This document shows positions 44,834 to 54,277 of a DNA stretch of 64,000 bases, one piece after another. Source of the DNA: a methanogenic archaeon mixed culture ISO4-G1 (GTDB taxonomy: Archaea > Thermoplasmatota > Thermoplasmata > Methanomassiliicoccales > Methanomethylophilaceae); assembly GCA_001563305.1 (NCBI GenBank), contig CP013703.1, forward strand, positions 1,475,773-1,539,772, in the 5' to 3' direction. Position 1 is the stretch's first letter. Each line of letters starts with the position of its first letter. The translations under genes were made by a program, and so were the position numbers. The notes under the pieces are model-generated. The model did not search any database. It saw nothing but the letters and a program-made list of their open reading frames with translations, and was not told the origin of the DNA.

Positions 44834-45865
44834 TCACGGACGACTGAACTGGCGCCTGATCCACAACACCGCCCTATAGAATATGTCCAAAATGGTGAAT
44901 GATGAATCCCACACATCATCTGGCTTCCCGTTTTCGTAAGGGACCCGGTCTATGCCTGATGCCCCCTCACGCTCGGCTATAGCGGTGATCAGCCCTATCT
45001 CGTATCCCTCCTGGGCCCTAATGTGCCTATTCATGGTGCGAATTACAAAGAAGAACAAGAATGTAAAGTACAGCCCCACGATCATAATCACCGGAGATTG
45101 CTGGGGTAAAGTGATGCCTTCACCATCCAGATAAATCACCAGATAGTACTGGATAAGATAAAGGACCACGGCCGTGATGATGAATACCGCCTGATATGAG
45201 AGCCTGTGGGCACCTATGCCTGAATCCATCGGTTCAGCGATCCTCTCGTCCCCCATCACACGGACGAATTCCTCCGTGAATCTGCTCTGAATGTCATCAA
45301 CCCTGTAGATCTTGATCAGCGCAAAGACCACGGTGGCACTGAGGTCGAACATAGCAATGACCAGCACGACCTTTTCGGGAATCTCGAAAGGATTCCCGTC
45401 GGAGACGTAACCGGTCATATCGAACACGAAGAAACTGAGTATCATCATTAGGAACATGGCGAGAAAAGCAAGATAGGAGACGAGCCTGGCTCTGTTGAGG
45501 ACCTGCTCCGTCATCTCGTCCGAGATCGGTCTCAGCCGTGAGACGTCCTTCCCTTCGTGGTCGGCATAATCCGACAGGGAACCGATCCATTCTGCATCAC
45601 GGCTCAGGTGCAGCGTGAGCGACTTCATCATGGTGTATGCGATGAATGAGACATCCATGCACATGAACAATGCCACGAGATATTCTCCGGCTTCTGACAG
45701 TTCGAGCCAAATCCCATAATCAGAATACATCCGGTAGAACAGGTAGAACAGGAATCCCAGCGAACCCGGGATTATCAGGAGCATAATCGGCCAGCTGAGA
45801 AATATATCCTTCTTGGAACGCTGAAGAACACAGTCCAGGAATCTGTCCGCTGCCGGATCGCCCAT
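44834..45865 (-). CDS. Multi-pass membrane protein of unknown function
   Basis: Not recognised. The 343-residue protein has about six hydrophobic helices (near 25-45, 62-82, 130-155, 165-188, 225-247 and 257-278) and soluble loops, with a C-terminal cytoplasmic part. The ATG 45865 (MGDPAADRFLD) is used; an in-frame TTG 9 bases upstream is less likely. It is divergent from another small membrane protein at 45907 with 41 bases between, so the two may be functionally linked. Confidence 0.75.
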   Translation of the reverse strand: MGDPAADRFLDCVLQRSKKDIFLSWPIMLLIIPGSLGFLFYLFYRMYSDYGIWLELSEAGEYLVALFMCMDVSFIAYTMMKSLTLHLSRDAEWIGSLSDYADHEGKDVSRLRPISDEMTEQVLNRARLVSYLAFLAMFLMMILSFFVFDMTGYVSDGNPFEIPEKVVLVIAMFDLSATVVFALIKIYRVDDIQSRFTEEFVRVMGDERIAEPMDSGIGAHRLSYQAVFIITAVVLYLIQYYLVIYLDGEGITLPQQSPVIMIVGLYFTFLFFFVIRTMNRHIRAQEGYEIGLITAIAEREGASGIDRVPYENGKPDDVWDSSFTILDIFYRAVLWIRRQFSRP

Positions 45866-45906
45866 GTCTTGCAATATTTTTTATCGTTAATAACGTTGCT
45901 CGAGCG

Positions 45907-46437
45907 ATGGCATCCGTTTTGAGTAACAGCGAAAGAATCAAGATCGGCAGGATGCCGTTCCTTCTGTATCTTGTAGAATTCATCCTCGCATACGTACTGG
46001 CTGCCAACCTGTACAGGTTCGGGAACCTGACCATCGGATTTGACCTGTCGACGACAGAGAATATGGTGAAATCCCTGTATCTGTTACTGTCCACCGTCAT
46101 TTCTTCAGAGTTGACCATCAGGACCATGGTCTGCCTATCGTCAGCACTGAAGAGGTCGTGGCAGCTGGCAAGCAGGACCATGCTGATACAGCTCCTGTTC
46201 ATATCGATCAACGAATGTCTCTTGGGAAGCTGGTCCAGGATCCCGCTGCTGGAGTCCGAACTCTTCTTCGCGATACTTTGCGTGACGAGCCTGATCATCC
46301 TGTTCCTGCCCCATGTCAGGAAATACTACACCCCTCCCAAGGTCGAGGTTCCACCTGTTAAGAATTGGATACCCTACATCATATACGACAACAGCAGGGA
46401 CAAACAGTACCGTTACGTCCTCAGATACGACCGCTGA
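45907..46437 (+). CDS. Small membrane protein of unknown function
   Basis: Not recognised. A 176-residue protein with about four hydrophobic segments (FLLYLVEFILAYVLAANLY, then about 55-75, 88-105 and 120-140) and a basic C-terminal tail with several Tyr. No motif is seen. It is divergent from the membrane protein at 44834 and convergent with the purine permease. Confidence 0.7.
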   Translation: MASVLSNSERIKIGRMPFLLYLVEFILAYVLAANLYRFGNLTIGFDLSTTENMVKSLYLLLSTVISSELTIRTMVCLSSALKRSWQLASRTMLIQLLFISINECLLGSWSRIPLLESELFFAILCVTSLIILFLPHVRKYYTPPKVEVPPVKNWIPYIIYDNSRDKQYRYVLRYDR

Positions 46438-46441
46438 ACCC

Positions 46442-47839
46442 TCACAGCATCGGGATGATCAAGAACGTGAGCAGGAAATACAACGAGAAAATCAGGAACA
46501 GCAATTTCATAACTTTCGACAGTTCCGATGTCCGGTTGGAACCCATCATCGAAATCGTGTAAGCGATTATTCCGAAAGCGATCCCGTCAGTAATTGATCC
46601 GGACAGTCCGGTCATAAACACCGTGGTGAATACTGTGACCAGGTTTATCGGGTCCAGAAGATCCAGTTCCTTCAGGGATCCGAGCATGAGGAATCCAACG
46701 ATGACCAATGCCCCGACAGTGCAGGATCCGGTCACCATCACGAACAGAGGGGCGAAGAACATCGCAATCAGGAACATCAACCCGGTAACGAGGGACATCA
46801 ACCCGGTCCTGGCTCCGGATGCTATACCTGTGGTCGATTCCACGTAGGAAGTCGTCGTGCTGGTTCCGACAAGAGCCCCTATCAGGGTAGCGGCGGCATC
46901 CGCCTTGAAGGCCCTGTCTTTGCCGTCCACATTACCTGAATCGTCCATGATGCCCGCCGCCTTTCCGGCCGCGAAGAGGGTTCCCGTGGTATCGAAGGTA
47001 TCCACGACTAACAGTGATGCGATCGCCGCCAGGAACGCAGGGATCATAGTCCCGTCGAAGAACGTGAACTGCGTGAACATGGAACCCACGAGACCCAGAT
47101 CCGGAAGGGTTAACAACGATTCTACCGCCGCGGTCCCAACCCCGGGGATAAGACTGGTACCTTCGGGTGTGATCGTGTCCCATCCCAGCAACATTCCTCC
47201 GACGAACCCTATGACGAAGGTCACCATCATCCCGGTGAGTATAGCATCCCAGCGTTGCCTGAACCATAGGTATGTCGTGACAGATATGCACAGTATCCCC
47301 AGGAACACCCCGGGTGCTCCCAGATCGCCCAGGGTCAGCGCGGAACCCGTCCCGTGGACGATGATCCCGCTGTTGTACAGTCCGATGATCATGATGAAGA
47401 ATCCGATACCCGCGGCCATTGATATCCTGACGATCGGGGGGATCGCCTCGAAGAGCTTCTGCCTCAGACCGGAAACAGCTAGGATGAAGAATCCCACTCC
47501 CGCGATGAAGACGACCATGAGCGCCTGATAATAATCAAAACCCATGGACGACACTATCGTGTACGACAGGAACGCGTTCTCACCCATACCGGGGGCCAAT
47601 GCGATCGGGAACCTGGCATACAGTGCCATCAGAACGCACGATAGGAAGGATGCGAGCGCCGTGGCCGTCGCAAGAAGGTTGAAATCGACGCCCGTAGCCG
47701 AAAGGATCGATGGGTTCACCACAAGGATGTAGAGCATCGCCAGGTAGGTGATGATTCCACCTTTGATCTCCGTGCGGATGGTGGAACCCCTTTCTGTGAT
47801 GTGGAAGAACGCATCGACCTTCTCGGCGAACTCTGACAT
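46442..47839 (-). CDS. NCS2-family purine permease (AzgA-like)
   Basis: A 465-residue transporter with 12-14 helices. The start FFHITERGSTIRTEIKGGII and the segments NAFLSYTIVSSMGFDYYQAL, PPIVRISMAAGIGFF, and TSTTTSYVESTTGIASGART are typical of AzgA-type hypoxanthine/guanine permeases. Uptake of purine bases for salvage is the likely role. It is a single gene with a short gap on each side. Confidence 0.9.
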   Translation of the reverse strand: MSEFAEKVDAFFHITERGSTIRTEIKGGIITYLAMLYILVVNPSILSATGVDFNLLATATALASFLSCVLMALYARFPIALAPGMGENAFLSYTIVSSMGFDYYQALMVVFIAGVGFFILAVSGLRQKLFEAIPPIVRISMAAGIGFFIMIIGLYNSGIIVHGTGSALTLGDLGAPGVFLGILCISVTTYLWFRQRWDAILTGMMVTFVIGFVGGMLLGWDTITPEGTSLIPGVGTAAVESLLTLPDLGLVGSMFTQFTFFDGTMIPAFLAAIASLLVVDTFDTTGTLFAAGKAAGIMDDSGNVDGKDRAFKADAAATLIGALVGTSTTTSYVESTTGIASGARTGLMSLVTGLMFLIAMFFAPLFVMVTGSCTVGALVIVGFLMLGSLKELDLLDPINLVTVFTTVFMTGLSGSITDGIAFGIIAYTISMMGSNRTSELSKVMKLLFLIFSLYFLLTFLIIPML

Positions 47840-47932
47840 TATCGGAGAGGAATCGACCTCATTTCTTAATAAATATGTTATGTCCTGGCATGGAATCCCA
47901 TACAGGTTATCCGACCTCCCTCCGCAGAATCC

Positions 47933-47940
47933 TTTATATG
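47933..47940 (+). promoter_or_regulatory. TATA box for the lipase-like gene
   Basis: TTTATATG, 15-22 bases before the ATGs at 47955 and 47961. The transcript would begin near the second ATG, which suggests a leaderless message starting there. Confidence 0.45.
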
Positions 47941-47954
47941 TTTCGGTTAATCAC

Positions 47955-49769
47955 ATGCCAATGAAAACCTCGCATCTAGCCATCATTGGACTCACCGTTG
48001 TCATTGCGGCGATCGCCGCATTCGTTGTGATCGATCAGTTCACTGGGGACGTCAGGGTCGAATCGGTACAGGACAGCGATTCCAAGATAGGTGAGTTCTC
48101 CTTCGTCGACGAGAACGGAGGGAAGAGCGGCATCGGGAAGGGTGCGAAGCTCTCGAACCCCGTCACGATAGCGTACACCGGAGAGGACAGAACGTGGACG
48201 GATTGCAGCGTGAACGAAGTCTCGGACTTCGTGGTCCTCAGCACCGTGGTGGACGGTGATCCGACGGACTACGTATTCATGTTCGAGGGCGTGGAAGGAA
48301 AGGACATCGAAGCATCCCTGGAGGACGGGGTCCCCAGGATGACCTTCACATCGCCCGGGAAACTCGGTATCAGCCTGATGTACTTCGAGAGCAAGGGCGA
48401 GGACATCCAGAGGATCTACTACTCGGCATTCGAGAGGATGGTTGAAAAGAACGTCGTCCTTCCCGCATACTACTCCGACAGCTTCTTCGACGCAGATGCC
48501 ACGAATCCTAACTTCGACCTCATGACCTTCGCCCTGAACCTGGAGAGGTCCTGCGGATACGAGACGGATGACATCAAGGAAAGGTCCGGACCCGTGCTGA
48601 AGGTCCTGAACGACATAGGGTGCACCAAGGTCAAGGCCAACGCCGATTATTACGGGGAGACCAGCATAGACAGCACCGATGCGGCGATAGGACTCAAGCA
48701 GGTCGACGGATGCAATATCATCTTCCTGGCACTCAACGGCGCCAAATACGACAAGGAGTTCTCGGCGAACTTCATGGCCGGCGAGAGCGGGGACTACGAG
48801 GGATTCACGATCGGCAAGGAAAAGGGACTGGAGCTCCTGAGGGGATTCATCGAGGAGAACGGCATCACCGGAAAGACGAAGCTCCTGGTCACCGGCTACA
48901 GCAGGACCGGAGCAGGGGCGAACCTCCTGGGGGTCTACATATCCGATGCCATCCACGACGGCAAGGTGAAGGAGAGGATCGGGAACATCGACCTGACACA
49001 GGATGATGCGTACATCTTCTGCTTCGAACCGCCGCTCTGCGGATACTATGAGCCAGACAAGGGAATGGTGTCCCCGACCGACCCGCGTTACGACAACATA
49101 TGGTATGCCATCAATCCCGATGACATGGTCGTGTACGTGCCCACCAAGAACTACGGGTTCGTCAGATACGGACAATGCTACACCATACCCTCCGCCGACA
49201 AGGATAAGGCGGCCAAGGCACTGAGTCTGATAGTGGATTTCGCGGACCAGGACCGTAACGTCTACGACCTGTCGAAGTTCAACAAGATCTCCGACATAAG
49301 CCGCCCGTCGGACATCACGTCGGTGTTCATCGACAAGGTGTTCGCCAAGCTCGGTACGAGGGAATTCTACCACGAGAGCATCGAGAACGATGTCGTTAGG
49401 GCGAGTTACATCCTCCTCAGCAAGGACGGCCTCATGGAAGATATCGTGGATGAGAACGGCGGGGCGATGTCGCTGATCACAAACATGTACGTTCAGTCCA
49501 CCAGTTACGAGAAGTTCATGAATCACTTCAAACCGTTCATGATGAAGTCGGCGGAGAAGTACGGCTGCACCGAATATGCCGAGAACATAATCAACACAGG
49601 ATATCAGATGGTGGAGCTCCTGAAGCGCTATTCCAACTACAGCATGCTGAACATCATCACGGACAAGTACATCCTGGCCACCTTCGCGAACACCGATCTA
49701 CTGCTCGTCCCCCACTCGCCGCTGATGTCGCTGTGCTATATGCTGCAAGAGACCAGTTACTGCCCGTGA
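47955..49769 (+). CDS. Exported alpha/beta-hydrolase (lipase-3-like)
   Basis: A 604-residue protein with an N-terminal signal/anchor (LAIIGLTVVIAAIAAFVVI), a roughly 120-residue beta-rich part, then an alpha/beta-hydrolase domain with nucleophile elbow GYSRTG (Ser316) in the layout of class 3 lipases (LLVTGYSRTGAGANLLG). A conserved Asp region follows near INPDDMVVYVP, and a His residue for a triad is likely further on. It is probably exported and acts on lipids or esters outside the cell; the substrate is unknown. The neighbouring operon is convergent, with 2 bases between stops. Confidence 0.78.
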   Translation: MPMKTSHLAIIGLTVVIAAIAAFVVIDQFTGDVRVESVQDSDSKIGEFSFVDENGGKSGIGKGAKLSNPVTIAYTGEDRTWTDCSVNEVSDFVVLSTVVDGDPTDYVFMFEGVEGKDIEASLEDGVPRMTFTSPGKLGISLMYFESKGEDIQRIYYSAFERMVEKNVVLPAYYSDSFFDADATNPNFDLMTFALNLERSCGYETDDIKERSGPVLKVLNDIGCTKVKANADYYGETSIDSTDAAIGLKQVDGCNIIFLALNGAKYDKEFSANFMAGESGDYEGFTIGKEKGLELLRGFIEENGITGKTKLLVTGYSRTGAGANLLGVYISDAIHDGKVKERIGNIDLTQDDAYIFCFEPPLCGYYEPDKGMVSPTDPRYDNIWYAINPDDMVVYVPTKNYGFVRYGQCYTIPSADKDKAAKALSLIVDFADQDRNVYDLSKFNKISDISRPSDITSVFIDKVFAKLGTREFYHESIENDVVRASYILLSKDGLMEDIVDENGGAMSLITNMYVQSTSYEKFMNHFKPFMMKSAEKYGCTEYAENIINTGYQMVELLKRYSNYSMLNIITDKYILATFANTDLLLVPHSPLMSLCYMLQETSYCP

Positions 49770-49771
49770 GC

Positions 49772-50599
49772 TCATTCGGAGGGTTCGAGTTCTTCCTCGG
49801 AAACATCGTAGTCATTGCCGGCCAGAGGATCGATGTCCTGATCGCTGGCTAGCATATGGGGCCTGCCTTCGTAGGTCACGATCTCCGAATGCACACCGTA
49901 GACGTGCAGGATGTTCTCCGCGGTGAGCACCTCCTCCGGAGTCCCGTCCGCATAGATGCCCCCGTCGTACATCATGACGATCCTATCCGAATAACGGGAA
50001 GCTATGTTCAGGTCGTGGCAGATCATGATGATCATGATCCCCTTCTGATGTGCCAGATCCCTCAGCAGGTGTGCGACGGACATCTGATGCATGATATCGA
50101 GATTTGCCGTAGGCTCATCCAAAAGCAGGAGCAAGGAACCCTGCACCAGACCTCTTGCGAGCATGACCTTCTGATGCTGTCCGGCAGAGAGTTCGTTGAA
50201 CATGCGCAGGGACAGGTCCTCGATGCCCATCAGCTTGATCGCGGAATGAACTATCCTCAGATCCTCATCCGTCCTGCGGTTCCCAGAGTGAGGATACCTT
50301 CCGAGCATGACAGTATCGACAACGGACATGGGGAACGAGGTCTGCGAAGAGTAGGGAACGTAACCGACCATCCGGGCCAGCTCTTTCAGGGAATAATCCT
50401 TCACATCCTTACCGTCGATGGTGACGGAACCGGAATTCGGCTCGAGGATCCTGTTGATACAGTGGATCAGCGTGGATTTGCCGACTCCGTTCGGTCCGAG
50501 TATGGAAACGAACTGAGATCCCTCTATCCTCAGGGACACGTCCTTGAGCACCGGTTTCTCTCCATATCCAAAGTTAAGGTTCTCGATATTCAATTCCAT
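49772..50599 (-). CDS. FecE/BtuD-type ABC ATPase
   Basis: ATPase of a type II importer. The 275-residue protein has Walker A GPNGVGKST, signature LSAGQHQK, Walker B LLLLDEPTANLDI and the H-loop MIICHDLNIA. It is last in the nitrogenase-like operon, 9 bases after the second permease. Substrates of this family are ferric siderophores, heme or cobalamin; with a nitrogenase-like reductase upstream, a metal-containing cofactor or metallophore is the natural guess. The C-terminal 40 residues are acidic. Confidence 0.92.
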   Translation of the reverse strand: MELNIENLNFGYGEKPVLKDVSLRIEGSQFVSILGPNGVGKSTLIHCINRILEPNSGSVTIDGKDVKDYSLKELARMVGYVPYSSQTSFPMSVVDTVMLGRYPHSGNRRTDEDLRIVHSAIKLMGIEDLSLRMFNELSAGQHQKVMLARGLVQGSLLLLLDEPTANLDIMHQMSVAHLLRDLAHQKGIMIIMICHDLNIASRYSDRIVMMYDGGIYADGTPEEVLTAENILHVYGVHSEIVTYEGRPHMLASDQDIDPLAGNDYDVSEEELEPSE

Positions 50600-50608
50600 T
50601 TCATTACC

Positions 50609-51670
50609 TCAGTTCCAAGTGCGTCTGTGTTGTTTTACCAGTATGTAGATGAAGATTGGTCCGCCGATGATCGCTGTTATGACTCCTACGGGAAGTCCTG
50701 TAGGGGTGCATTCGATCGCTATGCAGTCCGCAGCAGCAAGGATAAGCGCACCTGCCGCTGCCGAAACAGGTACCAGATATTTGCAGTCGGATCCCATGAA
50801 GATTCTCATGATGTGAGGTGCCACCAGTCCTACGAACCCTATGGTTCCGGTGAAGCACACTACGGTGGCAGTCACCAGGGACACCGCACAAATGCTGATC
50901 AGCCTGACCTTCTTTACGCTGACTCCTGTGGTAAGTGCCAGCTCGTCATTGTTGGACAGAAGGTTCAGACGTGAGAACAGTATGTAGAAGAAAAATATCG
51001 ACACGATGCAAGCCACTATCAGGAACGGTGCGGTCGTCCATGTGGTACTCCCGAGTGTTCCCAAGGCCCAAGAGAAGACAGCCGCGTACGTCTCATCCGA
51101 AGCGGTCAGTTTCAACATAGTAGTGCAGGCTCCAAACAGATACATCACGGCGATACCTATCAGGATCATCGTGGTGGAGCTCGCCCTCTTCTTCAGAGAG
51201 CTCAGGGACAGAATCGCCATCGCCGGGACCAATGACAGTATGAAGGCGTTGATAATCATCCCCAGATCTCCCGTGATTGTAGGGATCACGAATATCCCCG
51301 CGATAGTTGCCAGTGCCACTCCGAAATTAGCTCCGGACGATATTCCTGTGATGTATGGGTCCGCCAGAGGATTCTTCAGTGTCGTCTGCATGGCGCATCC
51401 ACAGACGCCCATGATCGATCCGGCCGTCAGAACTGCAATCAAACGGGGCACGGACTTCTCCCAGACAACATAATCATCAGTACCGATGATAGGATTGCCC
51501 ATGAGATGCTGGAAGAACACCTCATACGCCCAAACGAAATCGATGTTGTATGGTCCCAAAGGTATCTCGAGCAGAGAAATTGCTATGGCCATCACAGCCA
51601 CTATAGCAATTATCGTTGCCTTCCTTCTACCGACCTTACGGTATACCTCGATGAATCTCCTGTCATCCAT
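50609..51670 (-). CDS. FecCD-type ABC permease
   Basis: A 353-residue permease with about ten helices. Family motifs seen: AGSIMGVCGCAMQTTLKNPL, ADPYITGISSGANFG and GFVGLVAPHIMRIFMG. The start ATG 51670 overlaps the upstream permease stop (TGATG); a GTG at 51679 is the alternative. With the paralogous permease at 51670-52956 it probably forms a heterodimer. Confidence 0.9.
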   Translation of the reverse strand: MDDRRFIEVYRKVGRRKATIIAIVAVMAIAISLLEIPLGPYNIDFVWAYEVFFQHLMGNPIIGTDDYVVWEKSVPRLIAVLTAGSIMGVCGCAMQTTLKNPLADPYITGISSGANFGVALATIAGIFVIPTITGDLGMIINAFILSLVPAMAILSLSSLKKRASSTTMILIGIAVMYLFGACTTMLKLTASDETYAAVFSWALGTLGSTTWTTAPFLIVACIVSIFFFYILFSRLNLLSNNDELALTTGVSVKKVRLISICAVSLVTATVVCFTGTIGFVGLVAPHIMRIFMGSDCKYLVPVSAAAGALILAAADCIAIECTPTGLPVGVITAIIGGPIFIYILVKQHRRTWN

Positions 51671-52956
51671 CAGTCCCACATCTCCTGACGGTCCCTGATC
51701 ACCAGAAGAAGGAATATCGGCCCTCCGATGAATGACATTACGACCCCGACCGGAAGGTCGTTTATTCCGATGTTAATACTGATGAAATCGGCGATGAGCA
51801 GAATGATTGCACCCAATATCGCCGATGCTGGTATCACATACCTTGTGTTACTGCCGAAGAACATGCGCACGATATGCGGTGTTACGAGTCCCAAGAACCC
51901 GATGATACCGACGTAGCTGACGACAGACGCCGTCATGAATGACAATAGGATGAGGCACATCATCCTGTAGTTGTCCACGTTCAGACCCAGCGCCTTGGCT
52001 TCGTTGTCCCCCGCCATCAAAAGGTTGAGTCTGCTGGATGTAAGATATAGGAAGATTGAACCGATGAGTGTAATCGTGAACATCAGAGGTATCCAGCTCC
52101 AGCTGGCACCACTGAGGGAACCCACCTCCCAAACGAATGTCTCCTTCAGAGAGGTCTCATCCGCTATGGACATGATCAAGGTGGTGAAGGCACCGAATAT
52201 CGAAGATACGGCCGTTCCGACAAGAATGATAGTAACAGGAGAACTGCTGCTTATCCTGGAGACCAAGATCATTATCGTGGCAGGGATCAAACTGAAGATG
52301 AAGGCATTAAGTATCAGTCCGAACTGGCCTGTTCCGCCCACTGTAAGTCCCAGTATGAGGCCCAGACACACGCCGAACACCGCACCCGATGATATCCCTG
52401 TGGTATATGGGTCGGCAAGCGGGTTCTTGACGACACTCTGCATGACTGCTCCGCCTATGGCCAAGGCCATTCCCGCGATGATTGCCACGAGCACTCTGGG
52501 AAGACGCGCGTTCCAGAGGATCAGATCGGCCCACCAGTCAGCAGTCCCCGGTTCGTACTCTGCGCCCATGAGGTGCTGCCAGATGAGTCTGAACACATCC
52601 GTGATCTCGAAATAGTTGATACCTACAGACATCTCCAATGCGGCCATGAACACGGCCGCCACCAAAAGCAGGAGGATGAGAATCAATTTGACCTTGACAC
52701 TCGCCCGATAACTGCTGAAGAAATCACTCCCGTCACCGGCTTTCAGATATTTCCTCACGTAACGTGTGAGTCCGGATGTGCGCTCGTTATAAATCACGCA
52801 TCCGCAGATTATGCAAGTGATGGATACAATGAGGCCTGCAGTCGACCAAATGATGACTGGATCAATGCCCTTATTGTTCATGATCGCAAGGACTATGACC
52901 CCTGAAAATGCCATCAGGAGAATGATCGTTGCCAAATTGAAGACATATTTCTTCAT
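51670..52956 (-). CDS. FecCD-type ABC permease with extra N-terminal helices
   Basis: A 428-residue permease. The core, from about residue 90, shows the same motifs as its neighbour (GMALAIGGAVMQSVVKNPL, ADPYTTGISSGAVFG, GFLGLVTPHIVRMFFG). It has an N-terminal extension of about 85 residues with two further hydrophobic helices and a CIICGC cysteine group that is not typical of FecC or BtuC. The gap to the substrate-binding protein is 42 bases; the overlap with the next permease shows coupling. Confidence 0.9.
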   Translation of the reverse strand: MKKYVFNLATIILLMAFSGVIVLAIMNNKGIDPVIIWSTAGLIVSITCIICGCVIYNERTSGLTRYVRKYLKAGDGSDFFSSYRASVKVKLILILLLLVAAVFMAALEMSVGINYFEITDVFRLIWQHLMGAEYEPGTADWWADLILWNARLPRVLVAIIAGMALAIGGAVMQSVVKNPLADPYTTGISSGAVFGVCLGLILGLTVGGTGQFGLILNAFIFSLIPATIMILVSRISSSSPVTIILVGTAVSSIFGAFTTLIMSIADETSLKETFVWEVGSLSGASWSWIPLMFTITLIGSIFLYLTSSRLNLLMAGDNEAKALGLNVDNYRMMCLILLSFMTASVVSYVGIIGFLGLVTPHIVRMFFGSNTRYVIPASAILGAIILLIADFISINIGINDLPVGVVMSFIGGPIFLLLVIRDRQEMWD

Positions 52957-52998
52957 CGTATCCGTTCTTGAAAGGTAAGGGGGAAACCCCCTTGTTTA

Positions 52999-54246
52999 TC
53001 AGGCCATCTTTTCCTTGGTCCAAAGGAACTGACCGTTTGCCTTGTAGTCGATTCCCTCGATGTCCAGGAGCTGCTGGTGCCACTTATCCCCGTATCCTGC
53101 TCCGAACACATCAGGGTAGAGGTACTCGGCGATGTACGCAATCCTCAGGATCTGGGGCAGTGTGAAGTCGATGACACAGAATTTACCAGCCTTGTATGCA
53201 TCGGTCTGGTCGATCATCGCACCATACTTGTTGTAGACGGCCTGGCGGGCTGCATCATCAACAGCGTATCCCATGGTGTAGATCCTCACCATGTACTCGT
53301 TGTGATAGTTCAGGAGCCAGGTGTTGTTGTCTGCGTTGAGGACCCTGTAGTTCTCCCAGTCCGCAACGGAGATTCCTCCTGCGAATTCCAATGCCTCGGT
53401 GTAAGGTCCTCCGGAGGATCCTCCCTTTCCAGCACAGGCCTGTCCGCCAAACCAGATGAGCGCCGTGTGACGCTTGTCCATGGGTATGGTAGCGACCTTC
53501 TTCTCGATCTCGTCGAGCATGTCATGGCACCATTTGGAGTACTTCTGGGACTGTTCAACGTGGCCGCAGATGAAACCGAGGGTCAGAGCTGATGATGAGC
53601 TCTCCTTCCCATCCAATCCGGCAATGTGGATGATGTCAACACCCGCCGCATCATACAGTGCCTTGGTACCGTCGCTGCAAGTCGTGTTTGTTCCGACGAT
53701 AACCGCATCGGGGACACCATTGGATGTCACGGACTCAAAATCATCAAGCCCGTCGGAGATGACCTTGGCTCCCTCGAAGTTCTTGAAAACGATCGAGTCC
53801 TTCTTGGTGTATGCCAAAACATCAGGGTACTTGACTCCAACAGCGTTGACCATGAGCTGGGGCGAGTTGGAGAGGACTACAACCGTCTTGATTGGAAGTG
53901 TTACCTCTGCAAGTTTCTCCGCTCCATCGATGTAATAGACCTTTGTGCCGGTCTTATAGTCGATCAGGTCCTGGACGTATGCCACGTCCTTGTCATCGAC
54001 CTTTCCGTCGTGGTTGGCATCGGAGAATGTCGTCTCCTTCTTGTCCCCTTTGATCACCGCGTTGATGTATGCGATGTCGGCCGCGTCGATGACGCTGTCC
54101 TCGTTTGCGTTTCCGTAAACCTTCAGCTCACCGCCGTAGTCGATCTGCTTCTCGGAGCTTCCTCCTCCCATCATTATGAAGGCGGCGACTCCGACTCCGG
54201 CCACGATGACCACGGCCAGGAGCGCAATCATGATTTTCTTATCCAT
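52999..54246 (-). CDS. Substrate-binding protein with dockerin-like calcium repeats
   Basis: A 415-residue exported protein. After a signal/anchor (about 5-27) lie two dockerin type I-like repeats, GNANEDSVIDAADIAYINAV (about 45-64) and SDANHDGKVDDKDVAYVQDL (about 75-94), the second with a full DxNxDG calcium loop. Residues 110-415 form a FecB/BtuF-like binding fold (TVVVLSNSPQLMVNAVGV, then PDAVIVGTNTT). It lies between a nitrogenase-like gene and two permeases. The dockerin part could dock to a cohesin or just be a calcium-stabilised linker; no cohesin is in the window. Confidence 0.85.
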   Translation of the reverse strand: MDKKIMIALLAVVIVAGVGVAAFIMMGGGSSEKQIDYGGELKVYGNANEDSVIDAADIAYINAVIKGDKKETTFSDANHDGKVDDKDVAYVQDLIDYKTGTKVYYIDGAEKLAEVTLPIKTVVVLSNSPQLMVNAVGVKYPDVLAYTKKDSIVFKNFEGAKVISDGLDDFESVTSNGVPDAVIVGTNTTCSDGTKALYDAAGVDIIHIAGLDGKESSSSALTLGFICGHVEQSQKYSKWCHDMLDEIEKKVATIPMDKRHTALIWFGGQACAGKGGSSGGPYTEALEFAGGISVADWENYRVLNADNNTWLLNYHNEYMVRIYTMGYAVDDAARQAVYNKYGAMIDQTDAYKAGKFCVIDFTLPQILRIAYIAEYLYPDVFGAGYGDKWHQQLLDIEGIDYKANGQFLWTKEKMA

Positions 54247-54277
54247 CTTATCACTCGTTTGTCTATTTCGTTAGTCC

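Noticed and set aside
44749-44870. Short open frames after fic (starting MQLIRYHG and MTVLSGKRAEY)
   Set aside because: Too short and without a recognisable family or ribosome site; possibly remnants, but not supportable.
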